A stretch of DNA of 64,000 nucleotides from Magnetospirillum molischianum DSM 120 (GCF_000294655.1 NZ_CAHP01000060.1:48765-112764), one strand, 5' to 3'; shown: positions 25,105-34,089, counted from the first letter of the stretch. The notes: generated by a model from the letters alone, not told the origin. Made by a program: numbers and translations.

Positions 25105-26280
25105 ATGAGCGAGAAAATCACCTGCCAGATTTGCGGTGAGCAGGTTCACGTCATTCAAATTCACCTCAAGGAGAAGCACCCCGAGGTGTCAGTTAAGGAT
25201 TATCGCGAGCAGTATCCTGATGCTCCGCTTGTTTCCGAATTCGCCGCTACGAAACTGCGCGCCGCTCAGGAAGCCAAGAACAAGACTGCCGAAGAGTCGG
25301 CACCGGCGAGCGTCGTCACTGCGGCGAGCGTCGTCACTGGCGGGTTTCGATCCGAGCGTCGGCCAATGCACGAGGTGTTCGGGCTGGGCAAGGTTAAGGC
25401 GGCTATGAACGGCAAGGGCGATCCGGTGATAATCACGACCATTGCCGCGTTCGAAGGCTTCGAGGATTTCGTTCCCGATGCCGACTCCAATTACGTCTTC
25501 AACATTGACCTGCTGAAGCGCTGCCTGCTGGGCCTCGAACTGAGCATTCCGACCTACCTCTGGGGTCATGCGGGCACCGGCAAGTCCACCATGTGGGAGC
25601 AGGTTCACGCTCGGACCAAGCGACCGATGCTGCGCGTCCAGCACACCATCAATACCGAAGAGGCTCACATCGTGGGGCAGATCCTCGCAAAAGAGGGCTC
25701 GACCTATTTCGAGCCCGGCCCGCTGTCGGTGGCGATGCGCTACGGTCTGACCTACCTGGCTGATGAATATGACCGCGCCCTGCCCGGCGTGCTGTCGGTT
25801 TACCAGCCGGTCCTCGAGGGCAAGCCGCTGGTGATCAAGGAAGCGCCCCCGGAATGGCGCATCGTTCGGCCGCATCCGAATTTCCGCTTCGTGGCGACCG
25901 GGAACTCTAACGGCGCCGGCGACGAGACGGGGCTCTATCAGTCCACGATCCTGGGTGACGCATCCAATTTCGAGCGCTTCGGCATCGTCGAGGAGGTCCG
26001 GTATATGCCCAAGAGCCAGGAGTCTCTGATCCTTCAGGGGCAGGCCGAGATCGCGAAAGAGGACGCCGAAAAGCTGGTCGATTTCGCTGCTGAAGTTCGC
26101 AAGGCTTACGAGGGCCAGCGGGTGAGCAACACGATTTCGCCGCGCGCCCTGATCAACGCCGCCCGGCTCGCGATCCGTCTCGGCAGCTTCCGCGACGGTA
26201 TCCAGCTCGCGTTCACCAATCGGCTTACCCGTGTGGACCAGGCGGTCGTGGACGGGTTCGCCCAGCGCGTCTTCGGCTAG
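25105..26280 (+). CDS. CobS/MoxR-like AAA+ ATPase
   Basis: 391 residues. An N-terminal C2H2-like zinc motif (CQICGEQVHVIQIHLKEKH) is followed at about 115-391 by an AAA_5-type core: Walker A GHAGTGKST (154-162), Walker B TYLADEYDRALP, sensor VATGNSNG. The core sequence is close in pattern to CobS and to MoxR-family ATPases, which remodel partners carrying VWA domains. The preceding gene encodes such a VWA partner. Start ATG 25105 follows the GGAGATAGAC leader. Confidence 0.85.
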   Translation: MSEKITCQICGEQVHVIQIHLKEKHPEVSVKDYREQYPDAPLVSEFAATKLRAAQEAKNKTAEESAPASVVTAASVVTGGFRSERRPMHEVFGLGKVKAAMNGKGDPVIITTIAAFEGFEDFVPDADSNYVFNIDLLKRCLLGLELSIPTYLWGHAGTGKSTMWEQVHARTKRPMLRVQHTINTEEAHIVGQILAKEGSTYFEPGPLSVAMRYGLTYLADEYDRALPGVLSVYQPVLEGKPLVIKEAPPEWRIVRPHPNFRFVATGNSNGAGDETGLYQSTILGDASNFERFGIVEEVRYMPKSQESLILQGQAEIAKEDAEKLVDFAAEVRKAYEGQRVSNTISPRALINAARLAIRLGSFRDGIQLAFTNRLTRVDQAVVDGFAQRVFG

Positions 26281-26290
26281 GAGAGGGGCG

Positions 26291-26920
26291 ATGGACGTTC
26301 AGCCCCCTCCCCGCTTCGAGGACTACAAGCGTCTGATCAGCCTGTGCGCTTTCAAGGCGCACAGGAGACTGGTCGCCGCCGGATGCAGCACGACCTTTGA
26401 CGACGTGTTTCAGGAAATGAGCCTGACCTTTGTTCGGGCGGCACGATCGTTCGATCCAAACAAGGGCGTGGCGTTCTCGACGTTCCTGGTGCGCGCCTGC
26501 TGGAACAACGTCAATCGCATGGCCAAGGGCGAAGTTTCCCATGTCGGGCTATCCCTCGATAGCCAGAGTTGGGGCGAGGATGGAGACGAGGAGGGTTTGC
26601 ACGAGCAGTTCGCCGACGAGAACGCGGTTAATGCCGAGGAGGCGCTCGAAGAGGCCCAGCACCGCGAGAGAATCTTGAACGATTTGTCGCCGTTGACCCG
26701 CAGGTTCGTTGAGCTGTTGGACTCACCACCCGACGCGGTGATCCGCGAGCTGGTTGCTCTGAGGGCGAGGGCCGAATTTGCTCGTCGGCGTGGTATCGAG
26801 CCGAGCCCGGTTCCCAAGAGTGTCACTAGCGCCTTTGTGGCGCGGGTGATGGGATTGAGCCTCAGCGAGCGCACGAAAGTTTATGGCGAACTGGCGCGGG
26901 TTGTGCGGAGGGCGGCATGA
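26291..26920 (+). CDS. Sigma-factor-like protein (region 2 type)
   Basis: 209 residues. FDDVFQEMSLTFVRAARSFDPNKGVAFSTFLVRACWNNVNRMAKGE (about 36-82) follows sigma70 region 2.1-2.3: acidic DDxxQE, then FDPxKGxxFSTxLxxxxxN. The second half has an acidic linker and a helical part with no clear region 4 HTH. It could redirect host RNA polymerase to late promoters, or be a sigma-like appropriator. Start ATG 26291 after GAGAGGGG; 10 nt from the CobS-like gene, so co-transcribed with it. Confidence 0.6.
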   Translation: MDVQPPPRFEDYKRLISLCAFKAHRRLVAAGCSTTFDDVFQEMSLTFVRAARSFDPNKGVAFSTFLVRACWNNVNRMAKGEVSHVGLSLDSQSWGEDGDEEGLHEQFADENAVNAEEALEEAQHRERILNDLSPLTRRFVELLDSPPDAVIRELVALRARAEFARRRGIEPSPVPKSVTSAFVARVMGLSLSERTKVYGELARVVRRAA

Positions 26921-27528
26921 GCTGGAACCCTCATAAGGACGCACCCGATCTGGCGCTGGCCTGTTTCGGTTCGGCGGTTGCGCACCATCCGGCATCCCCC
27001 GAGTGCAGCGGGTGCCCCTATCTTGCCGATTGCGGTTCAATTGCGGAAGCGACCCGACGCCGGTTGGAGAAGGAGCTTGGGCTCGACAATTTGTCGCCGA
27101 CAATCAAGAAGCCCAAGAGAGCGGTTACGCCGTCCACCTCGTCGGCTTCCGCGAGCCCGGCGTCGGCGAAGCGCGAGACGCTGAAGAAGGCCGACGACAA
27201 ACCGATGCCTGCGATCAACATGACGGGGTTGTCGGTCAGGACCGTCGCATTCGTCAAGCCCGTGCTGCTGGCCAGGATCGACATTGAGGCTGCACTGCGT
27301 TTGCGGACTAACCCGTTCTCGCTCGGCAGTTCGTTGGGGCACTGGCATGTCGCACTCGACATGTTGTTCGCCGGCAACTTCGCCCGCGGTGATCTGATCG
27401 CGGCATTACAGTCCCGGTGCGGTGTCGATCTCGCGGGTGCTCAGGCGCGGGCCGACGCGATCATTCAGCTTTTCATTCATCTGAATGCAGCCGTCGAGCG
27501 CGACGGTCGCATCTTTTTGTCGGAGTAA
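26917..27528 (+). CDS. Hypothetical protein with Cys cluster
   Basis: 203 residues. An N-terminal CSGCPYLADC cluster recalls small Fe-S or Zn sites; residues about 65-105 are low-complexity Ser/Ala/Lys; the C-terminal 100 residues are helical (LARIDIEAALRLRTNPF, then FARGDLIAALQSR). It overlaps the sigma-like gene by ATGA, so the two are coupled and may act together. No family was recognised. Confidence 0.55.
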   Translation: MSWNPHKDAPDLALACFGSAVAHHPASPECSGCPYLADCGSIAEATRRRLEKELGLDNLSPTIKKPKRAVTPSTSSASASPASAKRETLKKADDKPMPAINMTGLSVRTVAFVKPVLLARIDIEAALRLRTNPFSLGSSLGHWHVALDMLFAGNFARGDLIAALQSRCGVDLAGAQARADAIIQLFIHLNAAVERDGRIFLSE

Positions 27529-27532
27529 TCGA

Positions 27533-30500
27533 ATGCCGCTGCTCATTGGTGCCAGGTCGCATTTTTCGATCGGCGAGAGCACCCTTCAGGTAAAGGACGT
27601 TGTGAAGCACGCCAAGGCGCTGGGGTATTCTGGCGTGGCTCTGGCGGACACGATGACGGTCTCGGGGCTCGTGGAGCTGACCAGCAAGTGCAAGGAGGAA
27701 GGGCTCAAGCCAATTATCGGCGCCCGCCTGCGGATCGTTGACGACCCGACCTATAAGAAGCCCGCCCGGTCGTCTGGCGAGAAGGCAAAGGACAATCGGG
27801 AGTGGTATCCTAAGCTGTTCGCGCGCACCGAGGAGGGCCTGCGCCGGATCATGCGGCTGTTGACCCTGGCCAACTCCGAAGATCGCTTCTATCAGGTCGC
27901 TCGGCTCGGGTTCGACGACTTGATGCGGGAATTGATCGGGGGCGGGGATCATCTGATTTTCACGTCTGGGGACGCTTGGGGCGCGTTCCATCACCCCGGG
28001 GCGCGGGATATGCTGCGGGAAGTTTCGGGGCGTCTGGGGGCTTCCCAGACGTTTCTCGAATTGGCCCCAGTCGCAACTCCGCTGTTCGACACCCTTAATC
28101 ATCACGCCCTGGTCGCGTCGGCCGAGTTGAACCTGCCGACGCTCGTATCCTACCCAGCCTTCTATCAGGGTGGCGGGGCGGACACTCTCGATGTGCTGAG
28201 CGCCATCAGCCGCAATGTGAAGATCGCCGACCGCTGGGCGTTCAGGCCCGCGTCGCGCGATCATCACGCGCGCAAGCTCGCGGATCTGATCGGATTGATC
28301 AAGGGGGCAAAGGATCGCATCGAGGCGCGCTATCCCGGTCTCGATCAGGCCGGCTGGAAGGAGGGCCTTGTCAATCAGGACAGCTTCGCGGAGCTGGTCG
28401 GCTACACTTGGGAGAAGATGCCTGTCAGCTTGCCCAAGATCGCCGACGATGAGTTCGCCAAGTTGGTTGAGGAGTGCAAGGAGGGCTGGAAGCGGCGCTT
28501 CTCGCGTCCGGCCTTCGGGCATCGTCCGAACGCCGACGAGTTGGCTGAGACCTACCATCCCAGGCTGAAATACGAGCTAGGCGTCTTGCGCGACATGGGG
28601 TTCGCTGGCTACTTCCTGGTGGTGCAGGATCTTGTCATGTGGTCGAAGCGCAACGGGATCGCTGTAGGCCCCGGCCGTGGGTCAGTCGGCGGGTCGCTTG
28701 TCGCCTACCTGCTGGGGATCACCGATGTCGATCCGATCAGGTTCGGCCTGCTGTTCGAGCGCTTCATCAACCCCGAGCGTTTGGACCTCCCCGACGCCGA
28801 TCTCGACTTCATGTCCACTCGTCGGCATGAGGTGGTCGCCTACCTGGTTGAGCGCTATGGCGAAGACAAGGTGGCGGGGATCAGCAACTACGCCGTTTTG
28901 CAGGCTGCGTCCGCAATCCGCGATGTAGGCCGTGTGACGGGGCTGACCGACGACGACATGCGAGCGACCAAGCTCATGCCGAAGGAGCACGGGCAGCCGG
29001 TGCCGCTGGAGAGGGCCGTCACAATGGTTCCCGAGATTGAGTCGTTCGTGACGAAGCACCCGGCGATCTACGGGCACGCCATCAAGCTCGAGGGCGTCAT
29101 GCGGACACTGGGGCGCCATGCCGCCGGCATCGTCATCGCTGGCGAACCGCTGGTTAATCGGGCCGTCGTCGAGCGCCGGAAGGACGGGGCGACGGTGAAT
29201 TGGGACAAGCGGGTGTGCGAGGATTTCGGCCTGGTCAAGATGGACATCCTCGGGCTCTCGACCTTGGACGTGCTGGAGCTGGCGCGCGAGCAGATTTTCA
29301 GGCTGCGCGGGAAGAAGATCGACTTTTTCGACCTCCAGCTTGACGATCCAAAGGTGCTGGAGAACTTCGCCCGCGGTAACACGGTCGGCGTGTTCCAGTT
29401 CGAGTCGGGCGGCATGAGGAAGCTGCTGAAGGATCTTGGGGCGAGTGGGACGATCACCTTTGAGGAGATCACCGCGGCGACTGCGCTCTATCGTCCCGGG
29501 CCGATGGATGCGGGCCTGAAGGATCAGTTCGTTGAGATCAAGCAGGGCATTCGCTCCGAGAGCTACGACCACCCCAAACTGATGCCGGCTTTGCGTGAGA
29601 CGTTCGGCGTCATCGTCTATCAGGAGCAGGTCATGCAGGCCGCGGTGGACCTGGCTGGGTTCACAAAGGCCGACGCCGATCACCTGCGCAAGGCGATGGG
29701 CAAAAAGGACAAGGAGAAGATGGCCAAGCAGCGCGACAAATGGGTGCGCGGCTGCGTGGACAACTCGGGCATGTCCGAGGAGGAGGCTGGGCGCCTGTTT
29801 GATCAGATCGAGGTGTTCGCCGGTTACGCCTTCAACAAGTCGCACTCGGTCGAATACACGCTGATTTCCTATATCAGCATGTGGCTGAAGACCTACTATC
29901 CGGCCGAGTTCTATGCGGCGGCGCTGACCGTTCAGAGCCAGAGCACCTCACAGGATCGCGAGAACAAGCTGGCCAGCTTGCTCAAGGACGCTGGCAAGAA
30001 CGGGATCGAGGTCATTGCCCCGGACATCAACGTGTCGAGCGACCGCTTTGAGATCCTTAACGACGCCATTCTCTGCATTCCCTTCAATGCCCTGAAGGGA
30101 ATATCGGACAACACTGCGGGGGCGATCTTGAAGGCGCGCGAAAGTGGCCCGTTCAAGGACGTGGACGACTTTCTTGCTCGGGTCGAAAAGCGCAAGTGCA
30201 ACATCCGGCACCAGGACATTTTGCGCCGGGTGGGAGCGTTTGCCCGCATTGAGCCCGGGTCGTTGCCGGCTAATCATCCCGATCGGCTGAAGGATCAAAT
30301 GGAGCTGATGCCCGGCCTTGTCTCGCGCAACATCAAGGCGGATCGCGACATCGACATGGGTGCCGCGACGGTTGAGGCGATCAAGGAGTTGGTGCGCGAG
30401 TATCGGGCCGTCGATGACGGCATTCATCCGAAACCGTTCCTGGGCAAGCGGTCGAAATTCATGGTGATCGCCGACGCGCCGAATTGGGCCGAGGAGAAGC

Positions 30501-30904
30501 ACGATCAGATCACCGCAGGCGATGGCTTCGCTTATGTCGAGGAAGCCATGACGGCGGCCGGTCTCGTTAAGTCCGACGGGTATTGGACGACGCTGGTGAA
30601 GGCTCCCAAGCGGGAGAAACAGCTCACCAACGACGAGATCAACACCTACGTTCCGTTTCTCCATCGCGAGATCGAGATCCTCAAGCCGCCGGTTATCGTG
30701 TGTCTGGGCTCGGCGGTGGCAAAGCATTTCCTGGGGGCGCTCAAGGGCGGCATTATGGATCACGCTGGCAAGGTGATCTTCGATCCCACCCTTGACGCCT
30801 CGATCGTCGTCGGGATCAACCCAGGGATGATTAAGTTCGACCCGGCCAAGCAGACGGTGCTGAACGACGTGTTCAAATCGGTCGCTGATATGGTGAGCGA
30901 TTAG
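27533..30904 (+). CDS. dnaE: DNA polymerase III alpha (DnaE) fused to UDG-like domain
   Basis: 1123 residues; the replicative polymerase. Residues 1-200 are a degenerate PHP domain (the usual His-rich metal sites are mostly lost: ALADTMTVSG replaces a TDH-type motif). Polymerase motifs follow: GPGRGSVGGSLVAYLLG from about 379, PDADLDF with the catalytic Asp pair at about 420, ALYRPGPM and VYQEQVM. Residues about 970-1123 look like a uracil-DNA glycosylase superfamily domain (FMVIADAPNWAEEKHDQ, then ILKPPVIVCLGSAVAKHFL, then NPG), without the cysteines of family 4. Start ATG 27533 has GGAG at 7 nt. A separate DnaQ-type exonuclease is at 53.4 kb. Confidence 0.9.
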   Translation: MPLLIGARSHFSIGESTLQVKDVVKHAKALGYSGVALADTMTVSGLVELTSKCKEEGLKPIIGARLRIVDDPTYKKPARSSGEKAKDNREWYPKLFARTEEGLRRIMRLLTLANSEDRFYQVARLGFDDLMRELIGGGDHLIFTSGDAWGAFHHPGARDMLREVSGRLGASQTFLELAPVATPLFDTLNHHALVASAELNLPTLVSYPAFYQGGGADTLDVLSAISRNVKIADRWAFRPASRDHHARKLADLIGLIKGAKDRIEARYPGLDQAGWKEGLVNQDSFAELVGYTWEKMPVSLPKIADDEFAKLVEECKEGWKRRFSRPAFGHRPNADELAETYHPRLKYELGVLRDMGFAGYFLVVQDLVMWSKRNGIAVGPGRGSVGGSLVAYLLGITDVDPIRFGLLFERFINPERLDLPDADLDFMSTRRHEVVAYLVERYGEDKVAGISNYAVLQAASAIRDVGRVTGLTDDDMRATKLMPKEHGQPVPLERAVTMVPEIESFVTKHPAIYGHAIKLEGVMRTLGRHAAGIVIAGEPLVNRAVVERRKDGATVNWDKRVCEDFGLVKMDILGLSTLDVLELAREQIFRLRGKKIDFFDLQLDDPKVLENFARGNTVGVFQFESGGMRKLLKDLGASGTITFEEITAATALYRPGPMDAGLKDQFVEIKQGIRSESYDHPKLMPALRETFGVIVYQEQVMQAAVDLAGFTKADADHLRKAMGKKDKEKMAKQRDKWVRGCVDNSGMSEEEAGRLFDQIEVFAGYAFNKSHSVEYTLISYISMWLKTYYPAEFYAAALTVQSQSTSQDRENKLASLLKDAGKNGIEVIAPDINVSSDRFEILNDAILCIPFNALKGISDNTAGAILKARESGPFKDVDDFLARVEKRKCNIRHQDILRRVGAFARIEPGSLPANHPDRLKDQMELMPGLVSRNIKADRDIDMGAATVEAIKELVREYRAVDDGIHPKPFLGKRSKFMVIADAPNWAEEKHDQITAGDGFAYVEEAMTAAGLVKSDGYWTTLVKAPKREKQLTNDEINTYVPFLHREIEILKPPVIVCLGSAVAKHFLGALKGGIMDHAGKVIFDPTLDASIVVGINPGMIKFDPAKQTVLNDVFKSVADMVSD

Positions 30905-30942
30905 CCTGGCTTGACGGGTGAGTCCGAGCCTGCCATCATCCC

Positions 30943-30983
30943 GAATTAGCGAATTAGCGAATTAGCGAATTAGCGTATTCGCG
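30943..30983. repeat. AATTAGCG-family regulatory repeat, copy 2 (tandem)
   Basis: Four perfect 8-bp tandem units GAATTAGC followed by GTATTCGCG. It lies immediately before the Shine-Dalgarno of the next small gene. This is the longest copy of the family. Confidence 0.7.
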
Positions 30984-30995
30984 GGACGGAGGATG

Positions 30996-31190
30996 ATGGT
31001 GGAACTGGTCGATGAGAACGTCCAGGCGGTTTTGCTCGATACCGCCATGTGGCGGACAGTGCTTGAGGGTCTTGAAACGGCCGCAACGCTGTTCGCCGAG
31101 CATAATGTGGTAGCGGATGTCGGCCTGGCACAGTCGCTCGCCGACGCTCGGGCCGAAATTCGCGGACAGCTTTGTCTGTCTATAACATGA
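30996..31190 (+). CDS. Small hypothetical protein
   Basis: About 64 residues: an amphipathic helical protein (VELVDENVQAVLLDTAMWRTVLEGLETAATLF). No motif. The ATG at 30993 abuts GGAGG without spacing, so 30996 or the GTG at 30999 is more likely the start. It is driven from the AATTAGCG repeat region. Confidence 0.5.
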   Translation: MVELVDENVQAVLLDTAMWRTVLEGLETAATLFAEHNVVADVGLAQSLADARAEIRGQLCLSIT

Positions 31191-31203
31191 GGACAAGACT
31201 GCA

Positions 31204-31389
31204 ATGAAACATGACGACATGGTCGGAGAAACCTATCGTTCCAATGGGCGAACCCATCGCGTCATTGGCGTGAATGAAGACTGCCCGGATTTCGTTCTGG
31301 TCGAGGACTGCGAGACGGGGGAGATTGGCGCGCAGAATGCGGACGCCGTGCGCGTCCTTCTGCGTCAGGCGCTTGTCGCCGTCGAATAG
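31204..31389 (+). CDS. Small hypothetical protein
   Basis: 61 residues, beta pattern (VGETYRSNGRTHRVIGVNEDCPDFVLVED), possibly an SH3-like small barrel. Weak ribosome site (GAGGAC). It lies 13 nt after the previous small gene and is followed at once by a strong terminator, which supports it being the end of a transcription unit. Confidence 0.5.
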   Translation: MKHDDMVGETYRSNGRTHRVIGVNEDCPDFVLVEDCETGEIGAQNADAVRVLLRQALVAVE

Positions 31390-31390
31390 C

Positions 31391-31416
31391 AAGGGGCGTT
31401 CGCGCCCCTTCATTTT
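31391..31416 (+). terminator. Rho-independent terminator
   Basis: AAGGGGCG, TTCG loop, CGCCCCTT, then CATTTT. It starts right after the stop codon. Confidence 0.85.
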
Positions 31417-31428
31417 GCCGCGCAAGGT

Positions 31429-31472
31429 AAATCAGTTCTGACTTGATATTTAATCCCAAGCAACGCTATATT
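31429..31472 (+). promoter_or_regulatory. Promoter with operator variant (recombination operon)
   Basis: AAATCAGTTCTGACTT (31429-31444) overlaps TTGATA (31443-31448), 18-nt spacer, TATATT (31467-31472). It drives the UvsY-like/SSB region with an ACGGAGATAGA leader. Confidence 0.6.
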
Positions 31473-31517
31473 CCCCCGTGAGCGCGACACAGCGCCCCAA
31501 TGAACGGAGATAGACCC

Positions 31518-32054
31518 GTGAGCGACGAAACCACTGCCCCCAGCGAGCCCAAAAAGCCCCTGCTGGACGCCGAGCAGCTCCAGAAGGATCTGGCCTTCTC
31601 GGATCATGACATTTCCGCCGCGATGATGCGGCAGGCCAGCCTGTTTGCGCACTATGCGGTGATCGCCGCTCAGGCGCAGAAGCGCTACGACACCGCCAAG
31701 CTGGCTGCCGACATCGTGGAGTCCCGCGTGGACAAGCGTCTGCGCGACGAATACGCCCAGGCCGGCGCCAAGATCACCGAGGCCGCCCTCGGCAAGGAGA
31801 TTTTGCGCGATCGCGAATACGTCGAGGCCCAGAAGAAGGTCAACGACGCCCGTATGATCGCCGACCTGGCCAAGAATGCTCTGGAAGCCTTCAAGCAGCG
31901 CAAGGATATGCTGGTGCAGATTGGCGTGGCGCTGCGCGAGGAAGCCAAGGGCGAATTGTTCCTCAAGGGTCCTGCGGCCCGCGAGGAGGCCCAGCGCGAT
32001 GTGACGCGCGACCGGGCCGCCCGCCTCGTGTCGGAGAACCGCGAAGCCGCGTAA
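31518..32054 (+). CDS. UvsY-like recombination mediator (helical)
   Basis: 178 residues from GTG 31518. Almost entirely helical and charged (FAHYAVIAAQAQKRYDTAKLAADIVESRVDKRLRDE, then AKNALEAFKQRKDML). Length, the heptad-like pattern and the place next to the SSB and RecA genes resemble T4 UvsY, which loads UvsX onto SSB-coated DNA. There is no direct sequence proof; it could be another helical DNA-metabolism accessory. Confidence 0.5.
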   Translation: MSDETTAPSEPKKPLLDAEQLQKDLAFSDHDISAAMMRQASLFAHYAVIAAQAQKRYDTAKLAADIVESRVDKRLRDEYAQAGAKITEAALGKEILRDREYVEAQKKVNDARMIADLAKNALEAFKQRKDMLVQIGVALREEAKGELFLKGPAAREEAQRDVTRDRAARLVSENREAA

Positions 32055-32070
32055 TTTCTCCTACGATGGC

Positions 32071-32092
32071 AAGTCAGCGTTGAATGTATAAT
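32071..32092 (+). promoter_or_regulatory. Operator copy abutting a TATAAT -10 (SSB gene)
   Basis: AAGTCAGCGTTGAATG (32071-32086) followed at once by TATAAT (32087-32092). No good -35 is seen 17 nt upstream, so the promoter may need an activator or use the operator-bound factor. Confidence 0.5.
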
Positions 32093-32177
32093 TCACGTTG
32101 AAGCGCTGATGGGGCAATACCCGAGAGGGCAACCCCATCGGCAAGAACCAAAGCAGAAAGCTCGAAAGGCAAAAAGC

Positions 32178-33083
32178 ATGTCGAAGAACCTGATGGACAT
32201 TATCAAGCAGAAGAAGCAGGGCATTGCCGCTGCGTCGGGGCGTCGTGAAAAGACGGTGAAACCGCCGCCGGGCAAGAGCCGCTGGCGCATTCTGCCGACC
32301 TGGAAGAAGGACGGCGATCCGACGTTTTTCCATGAGTTCGGGCAGCACTTCATCAAGGATCAGACCGGCGAACTGAAGGCAGTCTATGTCTGCACCGACA
32401 AGACGTTCGGCAAGCCCTGCGAGCTGTGCGATGCCGTCGCCAGCGCGATTTCGTCGGCGACCGACGACGATTTGATCAAGGCCCTGACCGAGGCGAAGTC
32501 GAAGACTCGCTATCTGCTCAACGCCATCCAGCCCGATGGCGAGAACGCCGGCGAAGTGGTGATCCTCGATCTCTCTCCCACCACGTTCGAGAAGATCCTC
32601 GACGTGATGGAAGAGCACGGTGCCGAGATGATCGACCCCGACGCCGGGATCGACATCATCATCGAGCGCAAGGGCAAGGGACTGAACACCGAATATTCGG
32701 TGGTGCCGGCGGCGAAGTCCAAGCCGGTGAACAAGACCCTGTTGGCTCAGCTTAACGATCTGGATGCCTACGTGAACCAGGAATACGAGGCTGGTCTCAA
32801 TAAGGCGTTCCAGGCCCTCTCCGCGGTTTCCGGTCGCGCGGCGCTCCCGTCTGGTGCTCGGGCCGCCCTGACCGGGCCGAAGGATAAGCCGGCCACCCCT
32901 GCGCCGAAGGAGGACCCGAACGTCATCGACGGCTCCTTTACCGTCGAGGATGAAGTGCCCTTCGAGGTCGCGCCGAAGGCGTCGGTCGAAACTGTCGTCG
33001 CGGCGAAGGCGACCGCTGGTGACAGCTTCAACGAGGATCTCGGTGACGACGACATCGAGAGCCTTCTGGCGGACCTGGACTAA
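32178..33083 (+). CDS. ssDNA-binding protein, gp32-like
   Basis: 301 residues. A basic N-terminus (LMDIIKQKKQ), then KSRWRILPTWKKDGDPTFFHEFGQHFIKD and a zinc-binding-like CTDKTFGKPCELCD within the core resemble T4 gp32-type SSBs. A Pro/Ala/Lys linker leads to an acidic C-terminal tip (FNEDLGDDDIESLLADLD), the partner-recruiting tail of SSBs. Start ATG 32178 with AAAGG; the longer frame from 32109 lacks a ribosome site. It coats ssDNA at the phage fork and during recombination. Confidence 0.8.
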   Translation: MSKNLMDIIKQKKQGIAAASGRREKTVKPPPGKSRWRILPTWKKDGDPTFFHEFGQHFIKDQTGELKAVYVCTDKTFGKPCELCDAVASAISSATDDDLIKALTEAKSKTRYLLNAIQPDGENAGEVVILDLSPTTFEKILDVMEEHGAEMIDPDAGIDIIIERKGKGLNTEYSVVPAAKSKPVNKTLLAQLNDLDAYVNQEYEAGLNKAFQALSAVSGRAALPSGARAALTGPKDKPATPAPKEDPNVIDGSFTVEDEVPFEVAPKASVETVVAAKATAGDSFNEDLGDDDIESLLADLD

Positions 33084-33102
33084 CACCAGACCACGCCTCA
33101 GC

Positions 33103-33127
33103 GGAGGGGCTTCGGCCCCTCCCTTTA
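33103..33127 (+). terminator. Hairpin terminator with TTCG tetraloop
   Basis: GGAGGGGC, TTCG, GCCCCTCC, followed by CTTTA. Weak T-run, so it may be partial and let some transcription into the exonuclease gene. Confidence 0.7.
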
Positions 33128-33147
33128 CTTCCATCACGGAGCCTCAG

Positions 33148-34089
33148 ATGCCCGGCATCATGCTGATCGACGGCAATTCTCTCGGTTTCGCTGCGCAGTC
33201 AACCTCCAAGTTGACGGCCGGCGAAATGGAGGTGCAGGCGATCTTCCATTTCCTAAAGAGCCTGCGGATCACACTGCTGGGCTACTCGGGGTTCAAGCCG
33301 ATCGTCCTGTGGGATGGGCGGTCTTGGCGCTACGACCACTTCGCCGGCTACAAGGCGAAGCGGAAGGAAGACCCCAAGGCCATTGCTGAGAAGGAGCGCT
33401 ACAAGGCTCAGAAGCCTTGGATTGCTCGGGCGACCCGGACCCTTGGCGTCAACCAGATGATGGCCATCAACTGGGAGGCCGATGATCTGGCTGGTCTGCT
33501 GACCAGCAAGGCTCGGTCCCGCGGCGATAGCGTCGTTTTGATTTCGGGCGACAAGGATTGGCTCCAGCTCGTCGAGCCGGGCGTTCTGTGGTTCGATCCG
33601 ATCCGCGAGGTGAAGATCACCTATCGGGATTTCCAGACCCAGACCGGCTACGTCAATGGCCGCGCGTTCCTTCAGGGCAAGGCTCTGAAGGGCGACTCCT
33701 CCGACTGCATTCCCGGCGTCGGCGGTATCGGGGACAAGGCGGCGCCGATCCTTCTGGAGAAGTTCGGTTCCGTCGAGAAGTTTTGGGCCGCGGCCGAGAC
33801 GCCCGGCTTCGAGCTTCCCGAGGAACTGGCTCGCTATCGGAAGAAGCTGACCGAGTTTTGCGCCCCCGAAGGGCGGGATCGGTTCGCCTTCAACATGATG
33901 CTGATGGATTTGAAGACCGCCGAGCGGCCGAAGCCTGAGCGCCTCACGCTCGACAAGGGCGCGTTCGACCGGGCGGCGTTCCGCTCGATTTGTGAAGACC
34001 TGTCATTTCACTCCTTGCTGCGCGACTTAGACAACTTCTGCGCAGCCTTCAACAACAACCAGAGAGACAAAGACAATGAAGCTGCTTAA
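33148..34089 (+). CDS. 5'-3' exonuclease (FEN / RNase H family)
   Basis: 313 residues. MLIDGNSLGFA with the metal Asp, then VLWDGRSWRYDHFAGYKAKR, WEADDLAG and SGDKDWLQLV are the acidic clusters of the Pol I-type 5' nuclease; LKGDSSDCIPGVGGIGDKAAPILLEKFGS is the H3TH DNA-binding motif. It removes RNA primers and flaps, as T4 RNase H does. Start ATG 33148 after ACGGAG; the longer frame upstream overlaps the SSB gene in another frame. Confidence 0.9.
   Translation: MPGIMLIDGNSLGFAAQSTSKLTAGEMEVQAIFHFLKSLRITLLGYSGFKPIVLWDGRSWRYDHFAGYKAKRKEDPKAIAEKERYKAQKPWIARATRTLGVNQMMAINWEADDLAGLLTSKARSRGDSVVLISGDKDWLQLVEPGVLWFDPIREVKITYRDFQTQTGYVNGRAFLQGKALKGDSSDCIPGVGGIGDKAAPILLEKFGSVEKFWAAAETPGFELPEELARYRKKLTEFCAPEGRDRFAFNMMLMDLKTAERPKPERLTLDKGAFDRAAFRSICEDLSFHSLLRDLDNFCAAFNNNQRDKDNEAA

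Noticed and set aside
28682..29845. 387-codon frame on the minus strand
   Set aside because: Antisense shadow of the DnaE core.
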